Positions 26,487 through 37,512 of a DNA stretch of 64,000 nucleotides are shown piece by piece. Where the stretch lies: NCBI GenBank assembly GCA_000827205.1, contig KN832557.1, forward strand, positions 194,493 through 258,492, read 5' to 3'. A program made the translations under genes and the position numbers. The DNA comes from Plicaturopsis crispa FD-325 SS-3. Lineage: Eukaryota; Basidiomycota; Agaricomycetes; Amylocorticiales; Amylocorticiaceae. The stretch's first letter is position 1; every line of letters begins with the position of its first letter. A model generated the notes under the pieces. That model searched no databases. It had not been told where the DNA came from and saw nothing but the letters and a program-made list of their open reading frames with translations.

Positions 26487-26967
26487 ATGCCTCGTCTTGA
26501 CGTTCCATCCGCTAGGTCGAATTACCGCCTGACATACACCCTCTCCCAGAAAGTGTCACCCCATACGTACGTTCGTTTCACTCCGCTCCGAATCCAAGGA
26601 TGCGACTTACATCTCTATCGCGCCGCAGTTTGTATACCCGTTCACCCTCGAGCCACACGTTCTTACCCTCGAAGCCGCCCGCCGAAAAACACTTGCAGCA
26701 CACGCAGCACGACGCGAGGCATGTCTGCGGGCGCGCGATGACGAGAAGGAACGCAGGCGACGTGAGGCTCTGCGCCGAATCGCGCCCGGGTTCGAGCCGC
26801 AGGGTGTGCTTGTGCCTACCAGGATGTCCATGTCTCTATCAGGGCCGGGGTCTGGAAGTGATGGCACGAATGCTGCAGCGGGCGCAGTGCCCGGCCATGA
26901 ACGGAATGTAATGGACGACCTGGTGGATCAGCTTGCGGCGATGGATTCAGGCTCTACCCAGACGTGA
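26487..26967 (+). CDS. Small conserved-looking hypothetical protein
   Basis: Not recognised. Exon 1 (26487-26552) encodes MPRLDVPSARSNYRLTYTLS and then QK. A 46-base intron (26553-26598, GTGTCA...CCAAG) is inferred. Exon 2 reads DATYISIAPQFVYPFTLEPH, then VLTLEAARRKTLAAHAARRE and a charged, probably helical stretch (RARDDEKERRRREALRRIAP). It ends VMDDLVDQLAAMDSGSTQT with TGA at 26967. A protein of about 144 residues with a predicted coiled or helical middle and an amphipathic C-terminal helix. No signal peptide or membrane segment. The intron is short even for this genome, so the exon join is the least certain part. Function unknown. Confidence 0.5.
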
Positions 26968-27119
26968 TACGGGGGGCTGGGGTGCATTGGGACGCTATGC
27001 GGATTGTATTCAAGTATGTGTGACAATAGATAGCTATTTTTTCATTGACATTTCATGTTGTACATCCCTGCTGACTGCTTAGGCAAATGTCTAAATATCT
27101 ACTTCCCGCTTATCCATCT

Positions 27120-28060
27120 TCAAAATGGGGTCCCGGCCGGGAACACCATAGGCCCACGGATTTCTTCCCGCTTCTCTGGACCCAGCAGTTTCTCGACCAA
27201 TGTAAAGGCGAATGGGAATGCCGTTCCTTTATCAACGGTGAGCCATAGATCATTCCCCGAGACTTGTCTCTTACCTGGTCCCCGGCTGATCATTGCGATG
27301 TTTGACGTTGTGTTATGCTCGTAGCTAGGAAGAGACTCTCGCACTCACCTTGTTATTAAATTCCCAGAAACGACGACCGACTCTTCAGAATACTCGAAAG
27401 CTGCACATACAGTCAGACCCGTGCAATCGTACTGGGACTCGAAGGTTCGTAGTCACTCACCTTTCTCGAGTTCTGCTTTAACGCTGGGGTGTGATGTTAT
27501 AGGCTGCTTTGGCAGACGCGATGTGAGGGCAGCCATGCTCCCTGTACAAGATTGACACAATCAATCGGGGAATGAGTTGGTAGAGACTAGCAAATGCTCA
27601 CCAGCGCAAATCATCCCAACAAGTTTCCCCGCCGCGATATAGTCGATGACCAGTTTCTGTACCACCGTCGACCGCGCCATCGTCTCCGCACCCTTCGCGC
27701 CGCCCGGTATCACAAGCAGATCGAACTGCGTATCAGATGCCCTAGATTGAGCACACGAACGCGTTTACACAAGGCGCGCTGCAGCGTACAGGGCTGGTAT
27801 CGATGAGATGCAGTACGGCGTCTGGGACGATCTTGATCCCGCGCGAGCCAACGGCAGGCGGGGGGTCGACACCGCTAAAGGTGATGCCCTTGTCGGATAT
27901 GAACGCGGATGTGCAGGCTACCCCTGCACGGACGAGCGTGTCGTAAGTGATCGTGCTGTGTGGGTCGTTCCGTTCAGTGTGAGACGCGTCGGTATCGAGA
28001 ATATACGCACAATTCCATCTCCTCTGTACCATCAGCGAGCAGTATCAAGGCGGACGGCAT
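27120..28060 (-). CDS. DJ-1/PARK7-family protein
   Basis: DJ-1/ThiJ/PfpI fold; members act as glyoxalase/deglycase-like or redox-stress proteins in the cytosol and mitochondria. Exon 1 reads MPSALILLADGTEEMEF, with the conserved Glu of the GTEEME motif. Then TITYDTLVRAGVACTSAFIS and IVPDAVLHLIDTS. A further exon gives SDTQFDLLVIPGGAKGAETM. The nucleophile-elbow Cys sits in GKLVGMICAG, followed by SMAALTS. The last exon is FAFTLVEKLLGPEKREEIRG, then PMVFPAGTPF and TGA at 27120. Both key residues (Glu and Cys) are present, so the enzyme looks functional. Exact substrate is not predictable. Confidence 0.9.
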
Positions 28061-28300
28061 TTTCAAGAGCGTCAATAAGTAGGAGCAGAGATGGAGACGG
28101 GATGGAGGAAAGCAATGCTTATAACGCAAACGCGCGACTGATGTCATTCATGTCTGGACTCTACGGTGCTACAAAATGGATCAGGTACTGTTTTACGCGG
28201 GACCGCCAAGAGAACGTACTCCTGGTCAAATAAAATACGATGCTATTGATATATGGATACAACTCATGCCATAGCAAACAACAAATCAGTCTAGTACACC

Positions 28301-30034
28301 CTACCGATCGCCCTCGGGCTGACTTCCTCGCCGACCTGGAATGCGGGACCACCTATGCGCAGAGGGCAGCGCGGTAGATCCACCCCGCGCCGCGCCGCGA
28401 CTTGGCTCAAAGGGTGGTGCTCGACTCGACAGCGTCGATTGTAATTGTGATTGCGATTGCTGTATACTGGGTGTCGCCGATTGTGGAGGTGTTGATAGAG
28501 AGGACGAGGACGGAGTGGACCCTGAGGAATTTAAAGAGCGGTTATGGCCTTTTCCATGCTGAGACCGGACATGTGCGACATGTGAATGAGATTGTGGGTG
28601 TGTGACTTGGGAATGGGAGTGACGGGAAACGTGTTGGTGGTGGGCCGGTCTTTGTATAGGTGCTGGTGGGACGGCCCGAGGGCGTTGCAGGAGAGTGTAC
28701 GAAGGGGAGGTATGCGGGGATGTGTATGGGGGCGAGGTGTGCCCGCCATCGTACCCCATTGATTGCTCGATACTTTGTCGATAAGGATATTCGTCTCCGT
28801 CGGGGACGCCCGGTGTTTCAGACTCGATGCGCTCGACTTCCTGCTCAAGCCCTCGCAGCTGCTCCTCCAGATCAGGAATAACCACTGTCTCCAGCTTTTC
28901 CTTCTTCCCACCCAGCTTCTCCAGCCTATTTCCAAGTCCCCCAAGCTCCCCCTTCAAGCTTTCCACTCGCTTTCTCTCTTTCTCCCCCTCCCGTCCCCTC
29001 TTCTCTACCTCTACCTTCACTTTTTCCCATACTTCCTCCTTTTCATCCCTCTCTCTCCGTAGTCCTGGGAGCGCGGCCTCCACCTCCTGCACAAGGGTCT
29101 CCATCTCGATTGTGGCCGCCTGCGCACGACGCGCGGCTTCCTGCAGTGCACGGACCTTTTGCCGCGCACGATGCTCTATGGCAGCGTTTTTCTCGCCTGC
29201 ACGTTTGAGAGTATCGATCTCAGTGCGCAGCGCGGCGTCAGACTTCTGCGCATCTCGTCGCGCAGCCTTCAAGGAAGCTGTTAGAGCATCGCGCTCTGAA
29301 TGCAAGTGGGACAATGTGAGCTGAAGCTGTTGTAAGCGGTCTTCGAGGCTGAGTGCGGCGGCGTGCGGTGAGGGTGGACGAGATGCATCGGAGGGTGTGC
29401 CGTTCAGGGTTGCAGACGATCCAGACGGGGAAAGGTTGGGATCGTATCCTCCTGGTGGGCTTTCTACCAATGTCACGTCCGGATTATCATTCTGACCCAC
29501 TTGTGAGACTGCATCTGTTCGAGATAGGTTGGTGTTAACGATTTCTCAAACTGATACAGGGAAGTACATGCCTTCAGTGGTCACCTGTTTGCGAATATTC
29601 CCGTTCTGCCCGTCCTGCATGAGACCGAGATCGATATCGTACTGGCGTCCAGGCATTAACCCGTAGATGATGATAACCGCCTCGTCTGCCTTCTCGTCCA
29701 TGCGTAGGATCACGCGCTGCCATCCTGCGCCATTGACATTGACCGAAAGTCCTTTCGCGAGCGCGTCCGGTATGATACCCCGTCTCTTCTTCTTATGCGG
29801 ATCGTGTTGGGTGTCGTTGTCGTCGTTTTCTTCGTCGTCCGAGGCAGTCAGACCGAGTGAAGCAAGAGACGGGTCGTGAGGGCCCGAGGAGGCGGAAAGG
29901 AGAAAAGTCGCGGATACCGACGAAACCTCGCGCACGGAAAGTGATAGCAGCGGCGTCCACGGTCGTATCGAGTGCCATTCTGAGCTCGAGGATCCCATGT
30001 CCATCGCGATATTATTGTTCGTGGGCACAGACAT
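28301..30034 (-). CDS. Unrecognised protein with central coiled coil and Ser/His/Pro-rich tail
   Basis: No function assigned. The start exon encodes MSVPTNNNIAMDMGSSSSEW, then HSIRPWTPLLSLSVREVSSV. It continues to VIIIYGLMPGRQYDIDLGLM with NIRKQVTTEG, which resembles a beta-sandwich (fibronectin-III-like) module. One intron lies around 29490-29580; its exact ends are unclear. The second exon has a long heptad-rich region starting LSLEDRLQQLQLTLSHLHSE and ending near LEEQLRGLEQEVERIESE. A disordered tail rich in Ser, His, Gln and Pro follows and ends RRGSQPEGDR with TAG at 28301. No signal peptide or membrane helices. It is divergent from the SDR gene, 276 bases away. About 560 residues; possibly cytoskeletal or trafficking-related by architecture only. 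Confidence 0.75.
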
Positions 30035-30310
30035 CGTGCAGCGCTCGCAGGAAACACGCTGCACTCAAAGTTTTCACTCAGGATGCCATCCCGATTTGGT
30101 AATTTCAGACACAATTTTCGTGGGATCCGGGAGATAATCTAGCCCCTAAGTTGTGGTTTTACGGCGGCGTCGCGGCTCATGGATCGCGTTTCGCTTTACT
30201 TTGACTTCGAAATGACCACGATTTGTGCCCACAAGCTTTGTGTTTCGTTACTGAGTATGTGGGCAGCACCTTTCTTTGTACTCGACCATCCCAGAGTGTA
30301 GCGTTCAATC

Positions 30311-31687
30311 ATGGGATTCTTCATGTCAAAATCTTTCGACCCAGAGAAGGACCTGCCCAGTCTCAAGGGCAAAGTGATTCTAGTAACGGGAGCCAAGTGA
30401 GTACGGACGATTGCTCCGAGGCGCAACGCGTTTTTTTAAAATCCATAAAGCTCCGGCATAGGTTATGCGACCGTGAAGCATCTCGCGCGGCGCGGTGCAA
30501 AGGTCTACCTCGGCGCGCGTAACGAATCCAGGGCTCTCGCAGCCATCAAGAAACTCCAGGCTGAGGGCCTAGGAAAGGAGGGAGGCGAGGTGGTATGGGC
30601 GCGGGTGGACTTGGGCGACCCGAGGGACGCGAAGAAATGTGCTGAGGAATTTATGCAGAAGGAGACGAGGTTGGACGTGTTAGGTGAGTCTTGCGACGCG
30701 TCTACACGCGTATCTTGCCTACCATATATTTATCTGAGCGGTCATTCAGTGAACAACGCAGGCATGCTTCCTGATGTGTGCGTGAGGCCCTTCAGTTCGC
30801 TATCCTCTATTGACCGGTCTACAGAAATAAACCTGTACAAAAAACGGCCGACGGTGAGGCGTTTTATACATTGCCCACATCAGTGTGCTGACTGACTTGT
30901 CGACTTGCAGGTATCGTGGATAGCATGGTCACCAAGTCAGTGAACCGTGAATTTATCCGCAATATGGCTAGGAACTGATCCATTATTGCGACTACAGTCA
31001 CTTCAGTCCCTTTGTATTCACGAACACGCTGCTTCCCTTGCTCAAGAAGACGGCAGAAACACAGGATGCCGATGTACGCATAGTAATTGTAAGGTTTCTC
31101 CTTTATAATTCCCCATACTACGAGCAATTCTGACTGAGACTTCAAGGTCGCATCGGGTGCGCCATCGTACGTGCCAAAGTCAACCCGCTTTAGGAACGTG
31201 GACGACTACAACTGTTCCTACGAGGACTATTGGCTGTGGCCTAGCTTTCGTCGATATTGTGCGTTCTTCATAAGCCTATATTACCGAATTTCTTAGCAAG
31301 TATCCCTACTGAACAGGTCTAACGAAATTTTGCAACGTCGTCTGGGCACGCGGCCTCCAAGCGCATCTCTCAGCTGAAGGCTCGCCCATCGTGGTCATGT
31401 CCCTACACCCCGGCGGTGTCAACACCATCTCGCACCGCCTGCCGTTCAAGCGGATGTGGGACGTGCTCCTCCCATACGTCGGATTGACCACTCCGGACAA
31501 AGGAGCCTACACGTCTGCGTTCGCTGCTGCGGCCTCCGACGTGCGTGCCCGGCAGGACACGTACAGAGGCGCGTTTTTGGTTCCGGTGGGGAAGATTGGG
31601 AAGGCTGCAGCTGCGACTTTGAATCCTGAGCTTGCGGTGGAGCTTTGGGATAGTACGGAGGCGATCCTGAAAGAGATGGAGCTCTGA
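30311..31687 (+). CDS. Short-chain dehydrogenase/reductase
   Basis: NAD(P)-dependent oxidoreductase of the classical SDR, retinol-dehydrogenase-like group. The start is MGFFMSKSFDPEKDLPSLKG, then KVILVTGA. The cofactor motif TGANSGIG is completed across an intron, followed by YATVKHLARRGAKVYLGARN. Then come ARVDLGDPRDAKKCAEEF and LDVL joined to NNAGM. After small exons NHFSPFVFTNTLLPLLKKTA is readable. The catalytic YxxxK is YCLTK, created by splicing of TAT-T to GT at the intron near 31265-31318, followed by FCNVVWARGLQAHLS. SLHPGGVNTISHRLP is the usual post-catalytic region. The C-terminus (PELAVELWDSTEAILKEMEL) ends at TGA 31687. Substrate unknown. Confidence 0.9.
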
Positions 31688-32028
31688 GATCAGCGTCGTT
31701 TGTATTCTCTGCAAGGACAGCAAACTCAAAGATGGTTGCGACATGTTTTCTGCTGTCTCTAGAAGTGTGTCCACCTATGAGTGCTATACTGCGAGCGCTT
31801 GCCATGAATGACTTCGCAGACTCATTCATGTACTGCGTTGTAGTCGTATCGGGTATACCTAAGGACGTCACATTGGTTGCTACCATCTACAAATACAAAA
31901 ATCCCTAGTATGGTCGTGGAGAGTCGTGAAAAAGAACGATCGAGCCGTACCGCGTACAAAAAGAAATCCTAGGTCATACATACAGAAAAAAGTCCGACCG
32001 TCTGCAGTTAAAATACGGCGCCCCGAGC
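31688..32028. other. Intergenic between convergent SDR and PX-chitinase genes
   Basis: 341 bases of 3' flanking sequence. Nothing recognised. Confidence 0.5.
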
Positions 32029-34083
32029 TCAGGACAAGCCCAAGTTCGACCTTATCGTCTTCTGCAAAGTCGTGCCATCGTCCTGTGCCATCCCGTGAGC
32101 AAGCGAAACTACGAAGAAGATCGAAGGTGGAATGAACGCACCTGATCGAGCGACCATGTAAAGCACCCACCCATCCCATTATTCTTCGCGAACGCCGTCT
32201 TCGATGCGAGCGAGTACGTGTCGTCGAAGGTCACCACCGTCGTCTGGCCTGTATCATACAGGTACGGGGTATCGCTGCAGTTGTCCCACGCTGTACGAAA
32301 ATTCCATGCCCGTCAATATAAGTGATCTCCGCGTATCACATAAACCAGACGCTCACCATAAGTGTACCCGCCCGCACCCCCATAATTCCCGTCCGACTGC
32401 TTCTTCAACGCGCCCGAGGCAACAAGGGAGTTGAACGGGATCTGCTGGCCCCACCAGCTCTTCAAGCTAACATCCTTCGGCCTCAAAAGGTCATCCTTCA
32501 CCCGCGGATGCGCCTCGTTGCTCGTCTTCTTCGTGTCTACCTCCTCCTTGCTCACGCCGGGCCTCTTGAAGTCGCCGCTAAGGACGGTCTTGCTGCTCTG
32601 GCTGACGTATCCGTAGAGAGGCAGGCCGAGGAGGAGCTGGGCGGCGGGGAAGCCTGCTTTGGTCCATTGGGAGAAGGCAGCTTCGGCAGATGCGGTGGGT
32701 TGGGAGGACGTGCCGCAGAGGTTCCCGAGGGGCGCGTTGGCTCCGGGGGTGGAGGACGAGCTGTTCACATCATAGTTCCTGTGTCGATGGCGCATAGTGA
32801 GCATTCGGATAACTATTGGTAGATGATGAGTGGACATACATGATGTTAGCGTATGTCATGACAGCTGCATAAGCCGAGACGTCAGTGAGCGGGTTGCCAT
32901 CCGCGCCCAGCCATGGCAGATCGGTCACTGCTGCGCTAATTATCTTGGAAGTTCCCAGCTTAGTTCTCAGTGCCTTGAAGAACGTGAGCAGGTTCGCAGA
33001 GTCCTTGGAGGAGTAGGCGTTTCCAGCGCCCGATGAGTTGGGGTACTCCCAGTCAATGTCGATGCCTACATCCATCATATTTAGCCTAGTACTTAACAAC
33101 GGACAAGAAATACTGATGTTTACCGTCGAGGTTATAAGTGCTGACAGCACTCGCTAGGGCATTGATGAAGGTCGTGCGATTGGCCGAGGAGCTCATGGTG
33201 GCAGAGAAGTAGGTGCTTCCGCCCCATCCGCCTACACAAGAGCCGTCATCAGTGAACTCAGAACGGTTATCGTTTTATGAAGTTTTCATACCAACAGACA
33301 GAACAACCTTTGTTCCGTGAGAGCTCCCGTGTGCGGCGCTGACTAGGCTCTTCAGCGTCGAGGTGGCACCCGAGTCCCAGTTGAGCCCCGAGGACGAGTT
33401 GGGCGTTGCGAACGCTGGATAATACAGTGAGCCAATACACGATAACACATGCTAGGTGGCGCTGCATACCGAATAGGATAAGGTCGAACTTCGAGTAATC
33501 AATGTTCGCAACAGTGGGGCTTGTCGCCCAGTCGGGGTAATAAGCCGCTGCGATGGGTGTCACCGCCTTGGTATTCACAAGACCAGCCTCCGCGCTCAGC
33601 TGCAACGCTGTCCTCCGAGAGAGGGTCGATGGAAGCGCATCTTCCAGATCGAAGCTGCGGTCCGCAACGAGCCCGCCGGGCGCCGCACTCAGAAATTCCG
33701 CAAGCGCGGGGGCCGCGCTGTACGCGGGATTCTCAAGGAGAGACTTGAGATAAGTTGTTAGGCCAGCCTTGCGCTCTGCGATCAGAGCGTCGTCGACCCA
33801 GGCGGACGGAATGAATGCAGTCGCAAGGAGCCGTTTAGGTGGGAGCGGGAATGGATCGGCGAGGCCTTTGTGGAGCGTCGTGAACTGTGATTCAACGAAA
33901 TTGAGCACGAGAGTTCTTGTTCATATTCTGCGGTTCAAAAAATACCTCGGAGTATCTGCGAGAGACCGAGTGCGTGTCCCCACCCACTGTAGTGACGTCG
34001 ATGGTATACAGTATGTGTGGGCGTGGCGAGGATGCAGTCGTGTGGTTCCTGATGGCAACGCTTTGCGCGTGAGATTGGGACAT
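32029..34083 (-). CDS. PX-domain / GH18 chitinase fusion protein
   Basis: Two modules in one reading frame. Exon 1 (34083-33946) encodes the first half of a PX domain: VAIRNHTTASSPRPHILYTI, then SVSRRYSE. Exon 2 (33884-33470) continues FTTLHKGL, the PX loop PLPPK and AERKAGLTTYLKSLLENPAY. Without any stop, intron or Met it then runs through a ~45-residue linker into the GH18 barrel at AAAYYPDWATSPTVANIDYS, then KFDLILFG. Later exons give AFATPNSSSGLNWDSG, TKVVLSVGGWGG and the catalytic motif DGIDIDWEYP (DxxDxDWE intact). Then QLLLGLPLYGYVSQ, and near the end FTWSLDQ and TIRSNLGLS with TGA at 32029. There is no signal peptide or membrane segment. Family knowledge: PX domains bind PtdIns3P through the RRYS motif; GH18 enzymes cleave chitin or related glycans. 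Cytosolic, membrane-tethered action is inferred. Confidence 0.9.
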
Positions 34084-35575
34084 GGCGGGCGTCAAGACGT
34101 TAAATGCAACGAAAAATGCAAGGGGGGACTGTGGTCGTGAACAAGCGGTCAGAAAATGAACAGACGAAGTGGGTGAAAGAAGGAATGCATTTGCTTGACC
34201 CACTCCAGTCGTATATGTATTCCAAACGCCATTGGCGCCGGAGCACTTCAAATTCGGCACTGCTGGGCTTCCCGGGCGATACTTCGCCAGCGAATTCGCT
34301 GGTTGTCCCCTTACTTACATGTCGCTGGCCTTGTACATGTGCTCCTCGCTGGCTCCTCTCGCAGTTCGCACCCGTGTTCATCAGAGAAGCGCGTACCAAT
34401 CACATGACGCCTGTGAATCGAAAGGCAGAAGACAGTCGTCCCAATGCCATGTCTGAGCATACCAGGATAGTCTATCGGCTCCGAGAACAGGCTGGGAATC
34501 TCTTGAGCAGCGAAGCGAGCGAGCCAGAACGTTGGCTGCAATGGTATGAACGGATGAATTGAGCTGTTGTAGTCAAAGTCAGAAGTCTAAGGCGTACACA
34601 TCGATATATTGGCAAGAAAGGACGGACCGGGGACTAAAAGGTTGCACATCCTCACATATGCGGGCCGCAGGATGGCATATGCAGGAGTGTTGTCTCAGAT
34701 CCTCATATGGGACGCGAAGGTTGCCCCTCGCAGGTGAGTCGTACGCTCAGTGCACAAAGCCGTGACGAAGCCTGTGTGGTGCAAGCGTGTGATAAGGCGT
34801 GAACATCCGACATTCCGGCGTCGTAGCTTCGCAGCCGTTATGGAGGACCGGGGATTGTTCTTCCTGTCTATACAATGCAGACCTAGGAGTACACATTCAG
34901 TATCGTGCAAGCAGTGAACAAGTGGTGTCTGATCTTGCTAGCTTGACCAAGAGACGTCGAAAAGGCTGATGATCGTTCACCACCGATACAATTATCAGGT
35001 GTGCATAGTCCGGAACAACCAAAAGACGTGTGTACGCCCTCTGCGAGGAACCCTGAAGAGTACACTTTGCATGTATGCGGCGGCGGCGTTTGGCCGCATG
35101 CGCATCGCCTTTAGCGAACTTCTTGTCAGCCTACACAACGTTATTAAAGCTTGCTGTCCGTACGATTGTAGCACAGAACTCACCCTTTCCGATATGTCAG
35201 TAAGAGAATCTGCGTCCCCTTGACCACTGGAAAGCCCTTTTCGCAGCGGGTTCAGCCTCGCATTTCTGAGCGGGGACTCATGCGACCATGGCATTCCGGG
35301 ATGCGGGAATCTAAATCTGAAGCACGCGCTCGTACGTGGGTGACACTTTTGTTTATTTTTTCATGCAATGACAAGGACCTCTGTCGCAGGCGGTGTTGAT
35401 CCAGACACCGAGTAGAGCCCGTATAGACCTAGCGTAGAGTCGGACTCGAAGATGGTAAAGGACGAGAACGGAGGTTCGACGGAGGTGGTCGCGGCCAACA
35501 AATCGGGTCCAGATGCGGGAGGTGGCCAGATTTTGGACCGAAATAACATAGCGCGTCTGTTCGTTTCCAACCACC
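34084..35575. other. Intergenic: PX-chitinase and fatty acid hydroxylase promoters
   Basis: About 1.5 kb between divergent genes. A 153-codon plus-strand frame at 34104-34562 has no family resemblance, no codon bias like its neighbours and no clear splice context, so it is not called. Nothing else was recognised. Confidence 0.5.
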
Positions 35576-37009
35576 ATGACCGTGGCCAAGAGGGTGCGCA
35601 TCTTCACCGCAGAGGACGTTGCCAACCGCAAATCCTCGTCCGACTGCTGGGTCACTCGCAATGGCAAAGTCTACAACGTTTCTGCGTTCTTGCCCGACCA
35701 CCCGGGCGGTGACGACCTCATCCTGAAAGTTGCCGGCCAGGACATCGACAATGCCATGGACAACCCAGAGGAGCATCAGCACTCGGAGTCGGCGTACGAA
35801 ATGTTGGAAGAGTATGCCATCGGCCGGCTGGGTAACGAGGCGAGCATCGTGGATGAAGGTGTGTAACGCATAGACGCTGCGCTGGTTGTTGCTTATATGG
35901 TGTACCACTTTATGTCTCGCCAAGACTGGGTTGCGACGGACGACTTCCACCCCGACGATACGAACACCTCTGAGGATTACGAGAAGAACCAATTTCTCGA
36001 CCTCCGCAAACCGCTGCTCCGTCAAGTCTGGGAGGCCAACTTCAGCAAGTCGTACTACCTGCAGCAGGTCCACCAGCCTCGTCACCTGTCGGAGCCAGCG
36101 CGGCTTTTCGGTCCTGACTATCTAGAAGTGCGTTTTCCTTCGCGTAACGCCATTTCGCTTCTTGACTGTCGCATAGGTATTTTCCCGGACGGTGTGGTAT
36201 GTCGTACCCCTTTTCTGGGCACCCATCACCACCTATCTCTTCTTGCGCTCGCTCCTTCAATTCGCTGGACCGCTCCCTGCGTTCACGACGAACCCTGCGC
36301 TCCCCCTCTCAGTGGTCCCGACGCTCCCCGCCAGCGTGTTCTACCAAACTCTCGCGTGCTTCTTCGCTGGGAATATCATCTGGACAATCCTTGAGTACGC
36401 CCTGCACCGGTTCTTGTTCCACATCGACTACTGGCTACCGGACAAACCGTTCTTCCTCATGCTCCATTTCTTGCTGCACGGTATCCATCACTATTTGCCT
36501 ATGGACCGGTACGTTGTTCTATCGTGTGACCCCCCGCGTACTTATGGTCCCCGTAGACTGCGTCTTGTCATGCCGCCAATTCTCTTTGGCGCCTTGCAGA
36601 TGCCGTTCACTCGCCTAGCGCACAACGTCTTCCCTGCGGCGGTAGCGAACGGGATAATCTCTGGTGCCTTTACATTTTGTAAGTGGTCTTCAATTACGCC
36701 GAGTAGGCCTGAGTACTTATATTCCGAACTAGATATCCTGTACGACTGTATGCACTACGCGTAAGTACTAGTGATATTATGTGTTCCTCGCTAGTCTAAC
36801 CATACCGTTCGTAGGCTGCACCATACGAAGCTTCCTCAGTACATGAAGGAGATGAAGAAATACCACCTCGCGCACCACTACAAAAATTTCGAGCTCGGGT
36901 TCGGCGTGACCAGTTGCGTTCTACCTTTCTCTCATCTAACCACTCTATGCTGACCTTCATCACAGGCAAAATTTGGGATATCGTGTTCAACACGGTGCTG
37001 CCCATATAA
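35576..37009 (+). CDS. SCS7: Sphingolipid fatty acid 2-hydroxylase (Scs7/FAH1 type)
   Basis: ER membrane di-iron enzyme that 2-hydroxylates the very-long-chain fatty acid of ceramide. N-terminal cytochrome b5 domain: FTAEDVANRKSSSDCWVTRN, then GKVYNVSAFLPDHPGGDD, with the heme-ligand His in HPGG and a second in EEHQHSESAYEML. A linker leads to the hydroxylase part. Membrane segments include TVWYVVPLFWAPITTYLFLR and ACFFAGNIIWTILEYALHRF. His clusters are ALHRFLFHIDYW, FLLHGIHHYLPMDR, LHHTKLPQYMKEMKKYHLAH and then HYKNFELGFG. The C-terminus is KIWDIVFNTVLPI with TAA at 37009. All histidine boxes expected of the superfamily appear. Several small introns are present. Confidence 0.95.
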
Positions 37010-37512
37010 TGCGTGCGACTATGTATCGCGTACCATGATGTTTGCGCTCTGTACCTTCCGTTTCATCCGGTGTCCATCTCGGTTCGCGACGCACCTTTGT
37101 GCATGGCACAGCTAGTACCTACACTATTCTGCATTTCAGGTGTCGATGTTCGCCCGTTCTATATTTCACTGCCTTAGTATTATCTGGTGTTTACATTAAT
37201 GTTTAGACGGGAATTATACATGTAGATGCTTCGGTTCTATGCAGGTTGCCGTTGACTTCCACTGTCCCTCCTGGCCTTGAGTCTCTCCTCATACCAACGC
37301 GATATCTCCTTTCCTCTGAACGTTATGCTGCACGGTCCGCGGCAGCTGGATGCCTTTTACGCGATCGGGTCATCTGGCCGTTTGGCCCGAACGTACGCAT
37401 CACACGCTTGTCTTCCCCGCATCCCTAATGCGGGGAAGCCGAGGGACTATATACGGTCCTAGCGATGTGGTGAAGTTGAGCTACGTTTCTTTCCGTATCT
37501 CTATCGATCTCC
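37010..37512. other. Intergenic: SCS7 3' flank and acyl-CoA ligase promoter
   Basis: About 500 bases, same-strand neighbours. Nothing recognised besides AT-rich sequence at 37170-37230. Confidence 0.5.

Noticed and set aside
34104-34562. 153-codon plus frame between the PX-chitinase and SCS7
   Set aside because: No family resemblance; several overlapping frames in the same stretch are equally open, so length alone is not evidence.
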